The notes under the pieces are model-generated. The model did no database searches. It saw only the letters and a program-made list of their open reading frames with translations, and was not told where the DNA came from. From Actinomycetes bacterium (GTDB lineage: Bacteria > Actinomycetota > Acidimicrobiia > Acidimicrobiales > JAJZJN01), in NCBI GenBank assembly GCA_021851165.1, contig JAJZJN010000002.1, positions 1-51,679 of the forward strand: a DNA stretch of 51,679 nt, written 5' to 3'. The translations under genes were made by a program, and so were the position numbers. Below, piece after piece: positions 44,701 through 51,679 of the stretch (position 1 is its first letter; every line of letters begins with the position of its first letter).

Positions 44701-45363
44701 TTGCTCGGCGAGAGTCTCAACCGCCCGGACCGCTCCAGATGTGGAATCTGTACCCGTGCTCTCCGCCCGTAACGAGTAGCAGAACACCGGGACTGCATTA
44801 GCCCCGTGGTGCTCTATGTGATCGCACAGCTCCTCTACGAACTGGGTGTTGCCGGCCAGGAGGTGGGCCCGGTAGAACACGACTCCCACCGTGGGCAGCT
44901 CCGGGTCCCGCTTTCTAGAGCCGAGCACACCACAGGCCGGAATCACAGCGGGAGGATCGAAACCGAATCCCTCCATCAGCACGGTGTCGGCGACGAACCG
45001 CAGCAGGTTCTCGATATTGCCTATTCCGCCTTGGACCAGATACTCGAAGCACTGGGTCGCTATGGCGCCAGGCACGGTCGAGGCGGCCATCATCTCGGCG
45101 TCGGGAAGCGACTCGCCCCCGAAGGCGAGAAGGGGCACTCCCTCACGCGCACACATGCCCGCCAGCTCGTCGAAATGCCCCTCCCACGCCTGGCGACCAC
45201 CCAGGAGGCGCACTATCACCGCGCGGACTTCCTCGAGCGAGCGAACCGTCCCTGTGTCGGACGGGCTCAAAGCACGGATCCGCGGGAAGCCCTCCGGAAG
45301 GCCTTCCGATACCACACGCAGAGCGAGTATCTCGGTGTCGGCGTTCGAGATGAAAAGGATCAT
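41779..45363 (-). CDS. cobN: Cobaltochelatase large subunit CobN
   Basis: 1194 aa, slightly shorter than many CobN (~1250-1275). Family motifs: LFAGIDFGGVLVAIQPPRGFG, HMGKHGTLEWLPGK (metal-binding HGT region), VWGTSAMRTSGDDVAEALALLG and the C-terminal DYLFGYDVTARVVEDWMYE. It inserts Co2+ into the corrin macrocycle with the AAA+/VWA partner encoded next. ATG 45363 overlaps the cobQ stop by four bases. ChlH and NikM-like chelatases are the alternatives, made less likely by the cob neighbourhood. Confidence 0.93.
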   Translation of the reverse strand: MILFISNADTEILALRVVSEGLPEGFPRIRALSPSDTGTVRSLEEVRAVIVRLLGGRQAWEGHFDELAGMCAREGVPLLAFGGESLPDAEMMAASTVPGAIATQCFEYLVQGGIGNIENLLRFVADTVLMEGFGFDPPAVIPACGVLGSRKRDPELPTVGVVFYRAHLLAGNTQFVEELCDHIEHHGANAVPVFCYSLRAESTGTDSTSGAVRAVETLAEQGVDVVVTSTLAAGKLDEDSESWDAGALAALGVPVIQAVCSTSSYESWHSASAGLAPVDVAMGVAIPEFDGRIVSVPWSFKEMVDDGDDLGTPVVAYRSIPDRLDRVAGLAVRTARLRRTAPEHVRVAVVLSAYPTKRSRLGNAVGLDTPASVIGLLHAMRASGYRVDRIPTTGDELMEELASTLTYDEGMMATSQQQRAVGRMAASRYSGWFATMPPELRDPMVSTWGDPPGSVYVGDALEGGREPDLLFAGIDFGGVLVAIQPPRGFGADPIAVYHSPDLPPTHHYLAFYRWLDETWGADAILHMGKHGTLEWLPGKAVGLSASCAPDAALGSVPFVYPFVVNDPGEGTQAKRRTHAVIVDHLIPPLTRAEAYDDLARLETLLDEHARILSLDPAKLPAVRRQVWDCLVAAEIHRDMGLAGRDVSFDDPSFDDLIVEVDGYLCELKDAQIRGGLHVLGSPPVGEAQLDLVLALTRLPQGKIPSLRDVVADYLGIDLAAGRRLEIDAVEAECRRLLAICQEAGWRWDKARPQMLCGVPGVQQVLQWVCDRLIPSLEGTSGEMAAVLDALQGRFVQPGPSGSPSRGQAHVLPTGRNFYSVDPKAIPSRLAWDVGSRLADAVVERYVTEEGRYPVSVGLVIWGTSAMRTSGDDVAEALALLGVRPVWAAESGRVEGLEVVPLAELGRPRIDVTIRVSGFFRDAFPHVLGILDDAIDMVAALDEPPTENPLAASGTGDPRIFGPKPGSYGSGILEVIESRNWRSDDDLAQVYLVWGGWSYSRRAMGAPALDALRRRLAGVEVAVKNQDNREHDIFDSDDYLQDHGGMVATIRALTGAQPHAFFGDSADPSRPRVRSLAEEAARVVRSRVVNPKWIQAMQRHGYKGAFEMAATVDYLFGYDVTARVVEDWMYERVTDAYVADPEVRKFFEESNPWALRSIAERLIEASERGLWDATTEALEVLRSALLEAEGWEEDR

Positions 45364-46976
45364 TGTCCGACTGCTCCTGTGTAGTGCCGAGCGTTTGTCT
45401 CGCCGCCCTCCGATATGAGCTCGCCGAGAGCTCGGGTATCGAGGTGATCGCCGACCAGATCTGCTAACGCGTCCAGCCTTCCCACGCGTGCAGCTGCGAA
45501 GGAGGCGTCGCCTGGCGTTGCGGTCAGATCGCGACCACGGTGCCGAGCCACGAGTCGGAGCAGGGCGCGCCGGATCCCATCGGACTCGAGCAGGCCATGA
45601 AGGCTGGTACCGAATACAGCCCCGGCAAGGTCCGCTGCGCCTTCCATCTCACTGCAGCCTCCTGACGTGGTGGTGGAGCGCAGCTCCAGCCATGCCTCAC
45701 CCGGGGCGCCCCCGATCAGGCGCGTGCGACCATGATGGATCTCGTAACCCTCCACCTCCTCCCCTGCCAACGGTCCCGCAGCAGGTCCTACCGCGGCACC
45801 GATCCGCCGGCAAACGGTCTTTTCAACATCGAACACCGTTTCGACACCCAGCCAACCGAGGCCTGCTACCTCGCCGCGCGTCGATTCGACCATGTCGACG
45901 ATCCGCGTCCCGAGCATCTGGTATCCCCCGCAGATACCGAGCACCACTGCTCCACCCGGTCTACGCGAACGCTCTGCGATGGCGGCTGCGAGCCCTGTCC
46001 GGCGTAGCCAGTCGAGATCCTCGATAGTGGTCTTCGTGCCCGGCAGGACGACCAGGTCGGGATCGCCCAGAGCACCGGGGGACTCGACCATCCGAACCGA
46101 TGCGGCCGGCTCGATGCCGAGCGCGTCGAGATCGGTGAAATTGGAGAGTCGGGGGAACCGGACAACCGCCACATCCACGCCTGCACAGCGCGAGGCCGAC
46201 CTGTCCGGAGCCAGGTCCTGGCCTCCCTGCAGAGCCAGGGAGTCTTCGGCATCCAGGCCAAGGCCTCCCACCCACGGCACGACCCCTATCGTTGGCACGC
46301 CGCTACGCCGTTCGAGCTCTTCAAGACCGGGGGCGAGGATCTCGGGATCGCCACGAAATTTGTTGATGACGAACGCCCGGACCATCTCTCGCAGGTGATC
46401 CGGGAGCAGGGCCACCGTCCCGTACAACGATGCCAGAACGCCCCCGCGGTCGATGTCGCCCACCACGAGCGCCGGAAGGCCGGCAGCATGGGCGATGCCG
46501 AGGTTGACAAGATCGCCATCCAGAAGATTGATCTCTGCCGGGCTGCCCGCGCCTTCGCAGATGACCACATCGAAGCGCGCCCTCAGATCACCAAGAGCCC
46601 TCAGCACCACTGGTGCCAGTTCGCGCCGCGCGTCACGGTACTCGACCGCATCTAGATGAGCCCAAGGCTTGCCCATGACAATGACCTGACTTGTCCGATC
46701 GCCTGTGGGTTTGAGGAGGATAGGGTTCATGGCAGCTTCAGGCTCGGCCCCTGCAGCAAGAGCCTGGACACCCTGCGCACGTCCGATCTCGGCCCCATCT
46801 CGTGTCACCCAGGAGTTGAGGGACATGTTCTGGCCCTTGAAGGGTGCAACACTCACGCCGTGCCGTGACAGCAGGCGGCAGATGCCGGTCACCAGTGCGC
46901 TCTTGCCCACTTCGCTACCAGTGCCGCACACCATGAGCCCACCGACGAGTCCATCGGGAAGGAGCGCCTCATCCAT
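45360..46976 (-). CDS. cobQ: Cobyric acid synthase CobQ
   Basis: 538 aa. The N-terminal ATPase domain has CGTGSEVGKSALVTG and FKGQNMSLNSWVT, with VVICEGAGSPAEINL and VGDIDRGGV. The C-terminal triad-type glutamine amidotransferase has the nucleophile Cys in VLGICGGYQMLG and the His in GTSLHGLLES, plus YEIHHGRT. It amidates side chains b, d, e and g of adenosylcobyrinic acid a,c-diamide. ATG overlaps the end of cobC by eight bases (ATGGATGA). Confidence 0.95.
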   Translation of the reverse strand: MDEALLPDGLVGGLMVCGTGSEVGKSALVTGICRLLSRHGVSVAPFKGQNMSLNSWVTRDGAEIGRAQGVQALAAGAEPEAAMNPILLKPTGDRTSQVIVMGKPWAHLDAVEYRDARRELAPVVLRALGDLRARFDVVICEGAGSPAEINLLDGDLVNLGIAHAAGLPALVVGDIDRGGVLASLYGTVALLPDHLREMVRAFVINKFRGDPEILAPGLEELERRSGVPTIGVVPWVGGLGLDAEDSLALQGGQDLAPDRSASRCAGVDVAVVRFPRLSNFTDLDALGIEPAASVRMVESPGALGDPDLVVLPGTKTTIEDLDWLRRTGLAAAIAERSRRPGGAVVLGICGGYQMLGTRIVDMVESTRGEVAGLGWLGVETVFDVEKTVCRRIGAAVGPAAGPLAGEEVEGYEIHHGRTRLIGGAPGEAWLELRSTTTSGGCSEMEGAADLAGAVFGTSLHGLLESDGIRRALLRLVARHRGRDLTATPGDASFAAARVGRLDALADLVGDHLDTRALGELISEGGETNARHYTGAVGQ

Positions 46977-47949
46977 CGGAGCCTGCCTGTTCGTCGTGTT
47001 CCGGCGCGCCCTCGGTCGCTCGGAGGGCAGCGGACAGCCTTTCCATGCCAGCCGCGTCCGTCACGGCCACTCTTGCCACCCCGGGGAGACCGAACCCGGC
47101 ACAGTCCCGGACGAGCACCCCACGCGGTGCGAGGCGCTGCCTCAGGCCATGCGCATTACCGACGAGCACCCAATTCGCGTCCGACCTCCTGGGAGACAGC
47201 CCATGCGCATCCAGAAGTCCCGCCAGCTCGCGCCGTGCGCGCCGTACAGCCCTGGCCCAGCCCGGCAGATCGGCCATGTCGAGCAACTCCGGAAGCACCT
47301 CGACCGCGAGGGAATTGACCGACCACTGAGGCTTCCGCTCGCTTATGACAGATGCCAAACGAGCGTCAGGCGCCACCACATAACCTATCCGAAGCCCTGG
47401 ACAGGCGAAGAGCTTGGTCAGCGATCCGATCACCACGGCTCCGCGCGACGCAGCATCCCCTCTGGTCCAGAGGCCGGTGGCAAGCGGGAAGAATGCTTCA
47501 TCCCACACGTCGGCCGACTCGTCCGGCTGCGCCAGAAGGCCCGTGGGATTGTGCGGGTTGGATCGGAACACAGGCCCCGACGGGTCGAGGCCGCTGGGCC
47601 CGAGTGCAAGAAGATGTCTCCGATACAGCGAGAACTCCGGCTCGCCCGCCCATCCATGACTCAGCACGCCCGCCACCAGAGCGATGGCCTCGGAGCCGCC
47701 ATTGGTGAGCACCACACAATCTGGGTCGATTCCCATCGCACCAGCCAGCGCATCGCGGGCTGCCGAGTCGTCCGGGTAGCGGGCGAGAGCGCCGCTGTCG
47801 AGGTGCGGGGCGACCAGACGCGCCACATCCGGCGCGAAGGGATTCAAGCTGACCGAGAGATCGAGAATGGCTGACGGATCGAGCCCCAGGTGCCGCGCGA
47901 CTGCAAGCACGTCTCCTCCATGGGCACCCGGGGGTGGTACAGCGGTCAA
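46969..47949 (-). CDS. cobC: Threonine-phosphate decarboxylase-like PLP enzyme (CobC)
   Basis: 326 aa, fold-type I aminotransferase class. Conserved pieces: HGGDVLAVARHLGL, ILDLSVSLNPFAPD, LTNGGSEAIALVAG, FRSNPHNPTGLL and the Schiff-base lysine in GSLTKLFACPGLRIGYV. It makes (R)-1-amino-2-propanol O-phosphate for the nucleotide loop. The best start is TTG 47949, which overlaps the cbiB stop as TTGA; the frame is open further, but that sequence lies within cbiB. No good SD sequence is seen, so translation is probably coupled. Confidence 0.88.
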   Translation of the reverse strand: MTAVPPPGAHGGDVLAVARHLGLDPSAILDLSVSLNPFAPDVARLVAPHLDSGALARYPDDSAARDALAGAMGIDPDCVVLTNGGSEAIALVAGVLSHGWAGEPEFSLYRRHLLALGPSGLDPSGPVFRSNPHNPTGLLAQPDESADVWDEAFFPLATGLWTRGDAASRGAVVIGSLTKLFACPGLRIGYVVAPDARLASVISERKPQWSVNSLAVEVLPELLDMADLPGWARAVRRARRELAGLLDAHGLSPRRSDANWVLVGNAHGLRQRLAPRGVLVRDCAGFGLPGVARVAVTDAAGMERLSAALRATEGAPEHDEQAGSDG

Positions 47950-49208
47950 TTCGCCATGCCCGCTTCCTCGCTGCTGGCAACTTGCTCGCGGCCGCCGTCG
48001 GCCCGCCGGTGCCGCGCACCCCTGTCGCGGCCGAATGTCCACCTAGCCAGCTCGCTCGTGTAATGCCAGATCACAGGGCTGCACAGCGAGCACGCGAGCA
48101 GGGCCGACACGTCCCGGCTCAGTCTGACCGAACGGGCGATGTCCTTCACCTCCGGGGCCTTGCCTCGTCCGAGACGCGCCCGTACCTCCACGATGGAGCC
48201 GTATCGGTTCTCCCCGCCTAGGCGCAAGTCGAGAGCAGCGGCAAATGCCGCTTCGGCTACACCTGCGTTCGGGGAGGGATGCCTGGGGGCGTCCTGCGTG
48301 ACGGCACGCCAGATCGGGCGCGCCTGGCGAGGACGCACCGCCACGACGCACGCAGCGGTCAGGCGTGCAGGAAGCCAGTTCGCCACGTCGTCCAGGCGGG
48401 CGCTTGCCCATCCGAACCTGGCGTAGCGTCCGTCGCGATATCCAACCATCGAGTCGAGCGTGTTGACCGCCCGGTAGGCAAGAGCACCCGGCGCACCGGC
48501 CAGGGCTCCCCACAACGCTGGCGCCACCACCGCGTCGACACTGTTCTCGGCTACTGATTCCACCACCGCCCGTGCCATCTCCTCAGCTCCGAGGCCGGCC
48601 GGGTCGCGCCCGACAAGAGCGTTCAATGCCAGGCGAGCACTATCGAGGTCGCCCGAATCGAGCATGCCCGCTACCTCCGTTGCACTGCGCCGGAGACCCC
48701 TGCCGGCACTGGCTACACATACCGCGGCCGCTGCAGACAGAACTTCCACCGTCCCCACGCCCCGCGATGCTCGCCTGGCACAATCCGTCTTCCCGGGACC
48801 GCCGCACCAGCATCCACGATGTCTGGAAGGAACAGCCGCACGGAGCAGTCGGGCTGCCCCGGCCGTCGCAGCGATAGTTGCAATCCCGGCCACGAGGCCG
48901 CTCGCCACCCCGGCAATCGCGAGCATCACACCAGACACACGGCTGTCCCGCCACCACCTGCTGTCCCAGTGGCCCACCAGCTTGCCGAACAGAGCCACCG
49001 GATGGACGCGTTGTGGCGGCTCACCAAGAAGCCTGTCGCACAGAAGGCCGAGAGATGCCCCCGCCCCGTAGAGCCAGGTCCGGGTCACTGGCACACGGGT
49101 CACTGGCACACGGGTCACTGGCACACGGGTCACTGGCACACGGGTCACTGGCACACGGGTCACTGGCACACGGGTCACTGGCACACGGGTCACTGGCACA
49201 CGGGTCAC
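47946..49208 (-). CDS. cbiB: Adenosylcobinamide-phosphate synthase CbiB with VPVTR-repeat N-terminus
   Basis: 420 aa, five or so TM segments. Family motifs: LLCDRLLGEPPQRVHPVALFGKL, DLDSARLALNALVGRDP, VESVAENSVDAVVAPALWG, AYRAVNTLDSMVGYRDGRYARFGWASARLDD and HPSPNAGVAEAAFAAAL. It attaches aminopropanol phosphate to adenosylcobyrate. GAGGAG lies six bases before GTG 49208, so translation begins at the first unit of a nine-copy VPVTR (VTR) repeat, absent from the family. Each unit carries two in-frame GTG codons, so alternative starts are possible. The in-frame ATG at 49244 lies inside cobS and is less likely. The stop overlaps cobC. Confidence 0.9.
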   Translation of the reverse strand: MTRVPVTRVPVTRVPVTRVPVTRVPVTRVPVTRVPVTRVPVTRTWLYGAGASLGLLCDRLLGEPPQRVHPVALFGKLVGHWDSRWWRDSRVSGVMLAIAGVASGLVAGIATIAATAGAARLLRAAVPSRHRGCWCGGPGKTDCARRASRGVGTVEVLSAAAAVCVASAGRGLRRSATEVAGMLDSGDLDSARLALNALVGRDPAGLGAEEMARAVVESVAENSVDAVVAPALWGALAGAPGALAYRAVNTLDSMVGYRDGRYARFGWASARLDDVANWLPARLTAACVVAVRPRQARPIWRAVTQDAPRHPSPNAGVAEAAFAAALDLRLGGENRYGSIVEVRARLGRGKAPEVKDIARSVRLSRDVSALLACSLCSPVIWHYTSELARWTFGRDRGARHRRADGGREQVASSEEAGMAN

Positions 49209-49211
49209 TGG
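49082..49211. repeat. 15-bp minisatellite at the cbiB start, 9 copies
   Basis: Eight exact GGGTCACTGGCACAC units plus a ninth partial copy, encoding (VPVTR)n on the minus strand. Against the mshC repeat unit (GGTCACTGGAACCCT) it matches at 12 of 15 positions when phased as GGTCACTGGCACACG. Confidence 0.95.
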
Positions 49212-49218
49212 CTGCTCC

Positions 49219-49938
49219 TCACCAGCGTGCCGCGGCCATGACAAGGGCGACTGTCTCGGTCACCACGCCTGCGGCCCCGAGCACATCTCCGGTGAACCCC
49301 CCGAGGCGGCGCCTGGCCAGGACCAGCAGCGCGGCCCCGGCGGCGAGGCCCACCACCACGGCAATCGGACCTTCAACCGATCTCCACAGCGCGCTGCAGC
49401 CAATTGCCACAGCCAATCCGGCTCCCGCCGCCGCCATGATCATCCAGCGCCTGGGGAAGCCCCCCAGGAACGCGGTGGCAAGCCCACCCTCTGGGCGCGC
49501 GTATGGCAGGGTCATGGCGGCAATCGCCATCAACGCACGAGCCGCAGCCCAGAGCCCTGCGAGCAGCCACGGGTTTGCCGCAAGGCTGGCCAGGGCTGCC
49601 CATCTCAACAGAAGCGTCGCTCCTCCTATGGCCGTTGCGAACGCTCCCACCGATGAGTCGTGCATCACCTCCAACCGCCTGGATCGGGTCCCGTGGAGGA
49701 ACAGGCCGTCTGCCGAATCGAGCAGGCCGTCCATATGGAGCATCCCTGTCAATCCCAGGTCACAGGCGACGACTATTGCCGCAGCCAGCATGGGCGACCA
49801 GAGCTTCCCTGCTCCCCACCAGATGCCCCCCAGGAGCATCCCGATCGCAAGTCCCACCTCGGGGAACCATGCCAGGGCATTCGGGGTAGGCGATCTCGCC
49901 CCACCAAGCGGTGTCAGGAAAGCCAGGGCCTGGCGCAT
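49219..49938 (-). CDS. cobS: Adenosylcobinamide-GDP ribazoletransferase CobS
   Basis: 239 aa integral membrane protein, six to seven TM segments. The signature LHMDGLLDSADGLFLHGTRSRRLEVMHDSSVGAFA (DGLLDxxDG) binds the Mg-phosphate of the substrate. It joins alpha-ribazole to adenosylcobinamide-GDP to give adenosylcobalamin. It lies five nt after cobU and ten nt before cbiB. ATG 49938. Confidence 0.92.
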   Translation of the reverse strand: MRQALAFLTPLGGARSPTPNALAWFPEVGLAIGMLLGGIWWGAGKLWSPMLAAAIVVACDLGLTGMLHMDGLLDSADGLFLHGTRSRRLEVMHDSSVGAFATAIGGATLLLRWAALASLAANPWLLAGLWAAARALMAIAAMTLPYARPEGGLATAFLGGFPRRWMIMAAAGAGLAVAIGCSALWRSVEGPIAVVVGLAAGAALLVLARRRLGGFTGDVLGAAGVVTETVALVMAAARW

Positions 49939-49943
49939 GACGC

Positions 49944-50552
49944 CTACTCGGCCCGACCGGGAACGGCGAGCTCGAGGATCCGCCCAGCAACTACCAGTAC
50001 CGCTCGTTCAGCCACTCGCGCGACTGCCTGGTTGATGGCACCGAGTGCATCGGCGAACCTCCGGCCCGACTCTGTGGGCGCATGGACCCCGAGACCGACC
50101 TCCTCGCTCACTACCAGCGTCGGAAGCGCTTGGCCCGAGCGCAGCGCGATGGCATCGCACAATGCCTGCACCTGAGCAGCACTCGGATCTCCTCCGGCGA
50201 CCCACGTGCCAAGCGAGTCGACCAATGCCACGCCGTTCACCTGGGCCAACATCCCGGCAAGGTCCCCTCCAGGAGGGACCTCAACCGTCTGCCATGCTGC
50301 AGGCCGCCTCCGACGATGGTCGTCCACTCGGGCATCCCAGTCGGGATCTCCGCCACCCGGAGCGGCTCCAGTAGCCACATATACGACCGTCCGGGTGTCA
50401 CTTTCCCCCAGCCGGGTCGCATAGTCTGCGGCAAGTGCCTCGGCGTACTCGGATTTGCCCGAGCGCGCTCCACCGAGCACGAGCACGCTCCAGCATGCAG
50501 GCACCGGATCTGGTGCCGGATCAATCATCACGTCTCCACGTCCTCGCGTCAT
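49944..50552 (-). CDS. cobU: Adenosylcobinamide kinase/guanylyltransferase CobU (CobP)
   Basis: 202 aa. The P-loop is LGGARSGKSEYAEALA, followed by YVATG, DDHRRRRPAAWQTVE and the C-terminal VSEEVGLGVHAPTESGRRFADALGAINQAVA, all family hallmarks. It phosphorylates adenosylcobinamide and adds GMP. ATG 50552, or the in-frame ATG 50528 eight codons later. First gene of the minus-strand cobalamin operon and directly downstream of the riboswitch. Confidence 0.92.
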   Translation of the reverse strand: MTRGRGDVMIDPAPDPVPACWSVLVLGGARSGKSEYAEALAADYATRLGESDTRTVVYVATGAAPGGGDPDWDARVDDHRRRRPAAWQTVEVPPGGDLAGMLAQVNGVALVDSLGTWVAGGDPSAAQVQALCDAIALRSGQALPTLVVSEEVGLGVHAPTESGRRFADALGAINQAVARVAERAVLVVAGRILELAVPGRAE

Positions 50553-50603
50553 GTCTCCGGTTCCTCGAGACCGGGAGGCTCCCGGCCTCTGTGGGCCGCC
50601 GCG

Positions 50604-50770
50604 GGCAGGTTTCCTGGCTCCCGGATCGCCGCTCCCCTCGGCCTTCCCGCCCGGCTAGCCGGACCGTGGCCACGCGATGAGGATCGCTCCCCGGTGACAG
50701 TTGCGGGACAGCCCCGGACTCGCACCGGGTTCCCCACACCGCTTCAGTCAGCGTACCCGAACCACGGAGC
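50604..50770 (-). ncRNA. Cobalamin (AdoCbl-type) riboswitch
   Basis: On the minus strand the core reads GGGGAACCCGGTGCGAGTCC, then GGGGCTGTCCCGCAACTGTCACC, and it ends GCCAGGAAACCTGCC: the conserved GGGAA-CCGGTGCGA-TCC, CCCGC-ACTG and GCCAGGA-ACCTGCC blocks in the right order. A CCGGGAG/CTCCCGG hairpin (50571-50585) lies between it and the cobU ATG as a possible expression platform. It should lower expression of cobU and downstream genes when cobalamin is plentiful. The 5' boundary is approximate. Confidence 0.9.
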
Positions 50771-50795
50771 CCCTGTGGCCAGTTATCCTGTCGCC

Positions 50796-51320
50796 ATGGC
50801 AAGAGCCCAGTCGGTCGTCTTGGTCAACACCGGCCATGGTAAAGGCAAGTCCTCGGCTGCATTCGGCGTCATGGCCAGGGGCTGGGCTCGCGGCTGGCGG
50901 GTCGGAGTCGTCCAGTTCGTGAAAAGCGGCAAGTGGCAGACCGGTGAGCGCAAGCTAGCCGATCACCTGGGCATAGAGTGGCACACCCTCGGCGACGGGT
51001 TCACATGGGAGTCCACCGACCTCGACGAGACCGCGGCCAAGGGGCGCCATGCCTGGCAGGTTGCCAAGGACAAGCTCACCTCGGGTGACTACGACCTGCT
51101 GATCCTCGACGAGATCACCTACGCGATGTCGTACGGCTGGGTCCCCGTCGAAGATGTCGTCGCCGCCTTGGCAGCGCGTGCACCGTCGACCAACGTCGTG
51201 CTCACGGGACGTAACGCTCCCCAGGAGCTCGTGGATGCGGCCGACACCGTGACGGAGATGCGGAAGGTGAAGCACGCCTACGAACGCGGGATCAGCGCCA
51301 AGAAGGGGAGCGACTACTAA
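50796..51320 (+). CDS. cobO: Cob(I)yrinic acid a,c-diamide adenosyltransferase CobO (BtuR/CobA type)
   Basis: 174 aa. The P-loop is VNTGHGKGKSSAAFGVMAR, followed by GVVQFVKSGKWQTGER, LLILDEITYAMSYGWV and VVLTGRNAPQELVDAAD, the CobA/BtuR family motifs. It transfers the adenosyl group from ATP to Co(I). ATG 50796 is chosen; no SD sequence precedes it, but TATCCT at 50784-50789 is a possible -10, so a leaderless mRNA is possible. The long open frame upstream is antisense to cobU and the riboswitch. Eight nt separate it from cobB. Confidence 0.93.
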   Translation: MARAQSVVLVNTGHGKGKSSAAFGVMARGWARGWRVGVVQFVKSGKWQTGERKLADHLGIEWHTLGDGFTWESTDLDETAAKGRHAWQVAKDKLTSGDYDLLILDEITYAMSYGWVPVEDVVAALAARAPSTNVVLTGRNAPQELVDAADTVTEMRKVKHAYERGISAKKGSDY

Positions 51321-51328
51321 CCGGCGAG

Positions 51329-51679
51329 ATGCTCGGTCCTCGCCTGGTGATAGCCGGAACACATTCGGGTGCCGGCAAGACAACCATCGCCACCGGCATC
51401 ATGGCGGCGTTGTCCCGCTCGGGTCTGAAGGTCGCGTCGGCAAAGGTGGGACCGGACTACATCGATCCCGGGTACCACTCGCTAGCCACGGGGAGGCCGG
51501 GGCGCAACATAGACACCTGGATGTGCGGATCGGACTCCCCCTCCGTGCTAGCCGCCCACGCCGCCAGGGGATCGGATCTCCTGGTGGTCGAGGGGGTCAT
51601 GGGCCTGTTCGACGGAGTCGGCTCGGGTCATGAGGCGAGCACCGCCGAAGTGGCACTGGCGCTCCAGGCGCCAGTCGTG
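51329..51679 (+). CDS. cobB: Cobyrinic/hydrogenobyrinic acid a,c-diamide synthase CobB, cut by window edge
   Basis: 117 codons are visible and the frame runs off the right edge. The N-terminal ATPase has VIAGTHSGAGKTTIATGIMAAL (P-loop), KVASAKVGPDYIDPGYHSLAT and NIDTWMCGSDS, then LLVVEGVMGLFDG, as in CobB/CbiA. With glutamine and ATP it amidates the a and c side chains. ATG 51329 follows cobO directly. In an aerobic-type pathway the substrate is hydrogenobyrinate. Confidence 0.9.
   Translation, partial: MLGPRLVIAGTHSGAGKTTIATGIMAALSRSGLKVASAKVGPDYIDPGYHSLATGRPGRNIDTWMCGSDSPSVLAAHAARGSDLLVVEGVMGLFDGVGSGHEASTAEVALALQAPVV

Noticed and set aside
46705..47874. 389-codon plus-strand open frame
   Set aside because: Antisense to cobQ and cobC, both with intact catalytic motifs.
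48878..50035. 385-codon plus-strand open frame with (GSLAH)n repeat
   Set aside because: Antisense to cbiB, cobS and cobU; the repeat is the other strand of the cbiB minisatellite.
50082..50795. Extension of cobO upstream to give a 412-codon frame
   Set aside because: The extra 238 codons are antisense to cobU and cross the riboswitch; the family begins at the ATG at 50796.

Overview
The window looks like chromosomal DNA of a GC-rich actinobacterium. Evidence for this is a mycothiol ligase (mshC), an F420H2:NADP oxidoreductase (npdG), the phosphatidylinositol mannoside block thrS-HIT-pgsA-patA-pimA, an Rpf-type resuscitation factor, lipobox-bearing solute-binding proteins, many GTG starts and many 1-8 nt start/stop overlaps. 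Acidimicrobiia is my best guess within the phylum, but that is inference. No rRNA, tRNA, CRISPR array or insertion sequence was seen, and no gene-free stretch exceeds about 250 bases.

Layout. 1-2.7 kb (minus): zinc-ribbon micro-protein, MFS transporter, NagD-like HAD phosphatase and a phasin/PhaF-like coiled-coil protein that runs off the left edge. 2.8-5.5 kb: a hypothetical protein diverging from a three-gene sulfur cassette (sulfide:quinone-oxidoreductase-like flavoprotein, TusE/DsrC-like carrier, DsrE-like protein) whose last gene is visibly less GC-rich. 5.6-18 kb: two complete carbohydrate ABC importers around an alpha-galactosidase; the first operon ends in a PHP-domain hydrolase. 18-21 kb: an Rpf-like wall enzyme and a two-gene ABC exporter. 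21-28.6 kb (plus): a xylose/ribose-type importer, D-mannonate dehydratase, a mannonate/fructuronate oxidoreductase and a broken Gfo/Idh/MocA oxidoreductase, apparently a sugar-acid utilisation operon.

28.7-39.6 kb is almost all on the minus strand: npdG, mshC, thrS, HIT, pgsA, patA, pimA and an M48 protease, interrupted by one oppositely oriented EF-G-like GTPase gene. 39.8-51.7 kb is a late cobalamin cluster. On the minus strand a cobalamin riboswitch leads cobU-cobS-cbiB-cobC-cobQ-cobN-chlI/D-like; cobO and cobB start divergently. Together these cover cobalt insertion, a,c-diamidation, adenosylation, amidation, aminopropanol attachment and nucleotide-loop assembly.

The most unusual features are the in-frame TGA plus 69-bp duplication in the Gfo/Idh gene, three 15-bp minisatellites at gene ends between 37 and 49 kb (two of them related), strong stem-loops directly after solute-binding-protein genes in two separate importer operons, the EF-G paralogue with Tyr in place of the catalytic His, and the compact sulfur-relay cassette.
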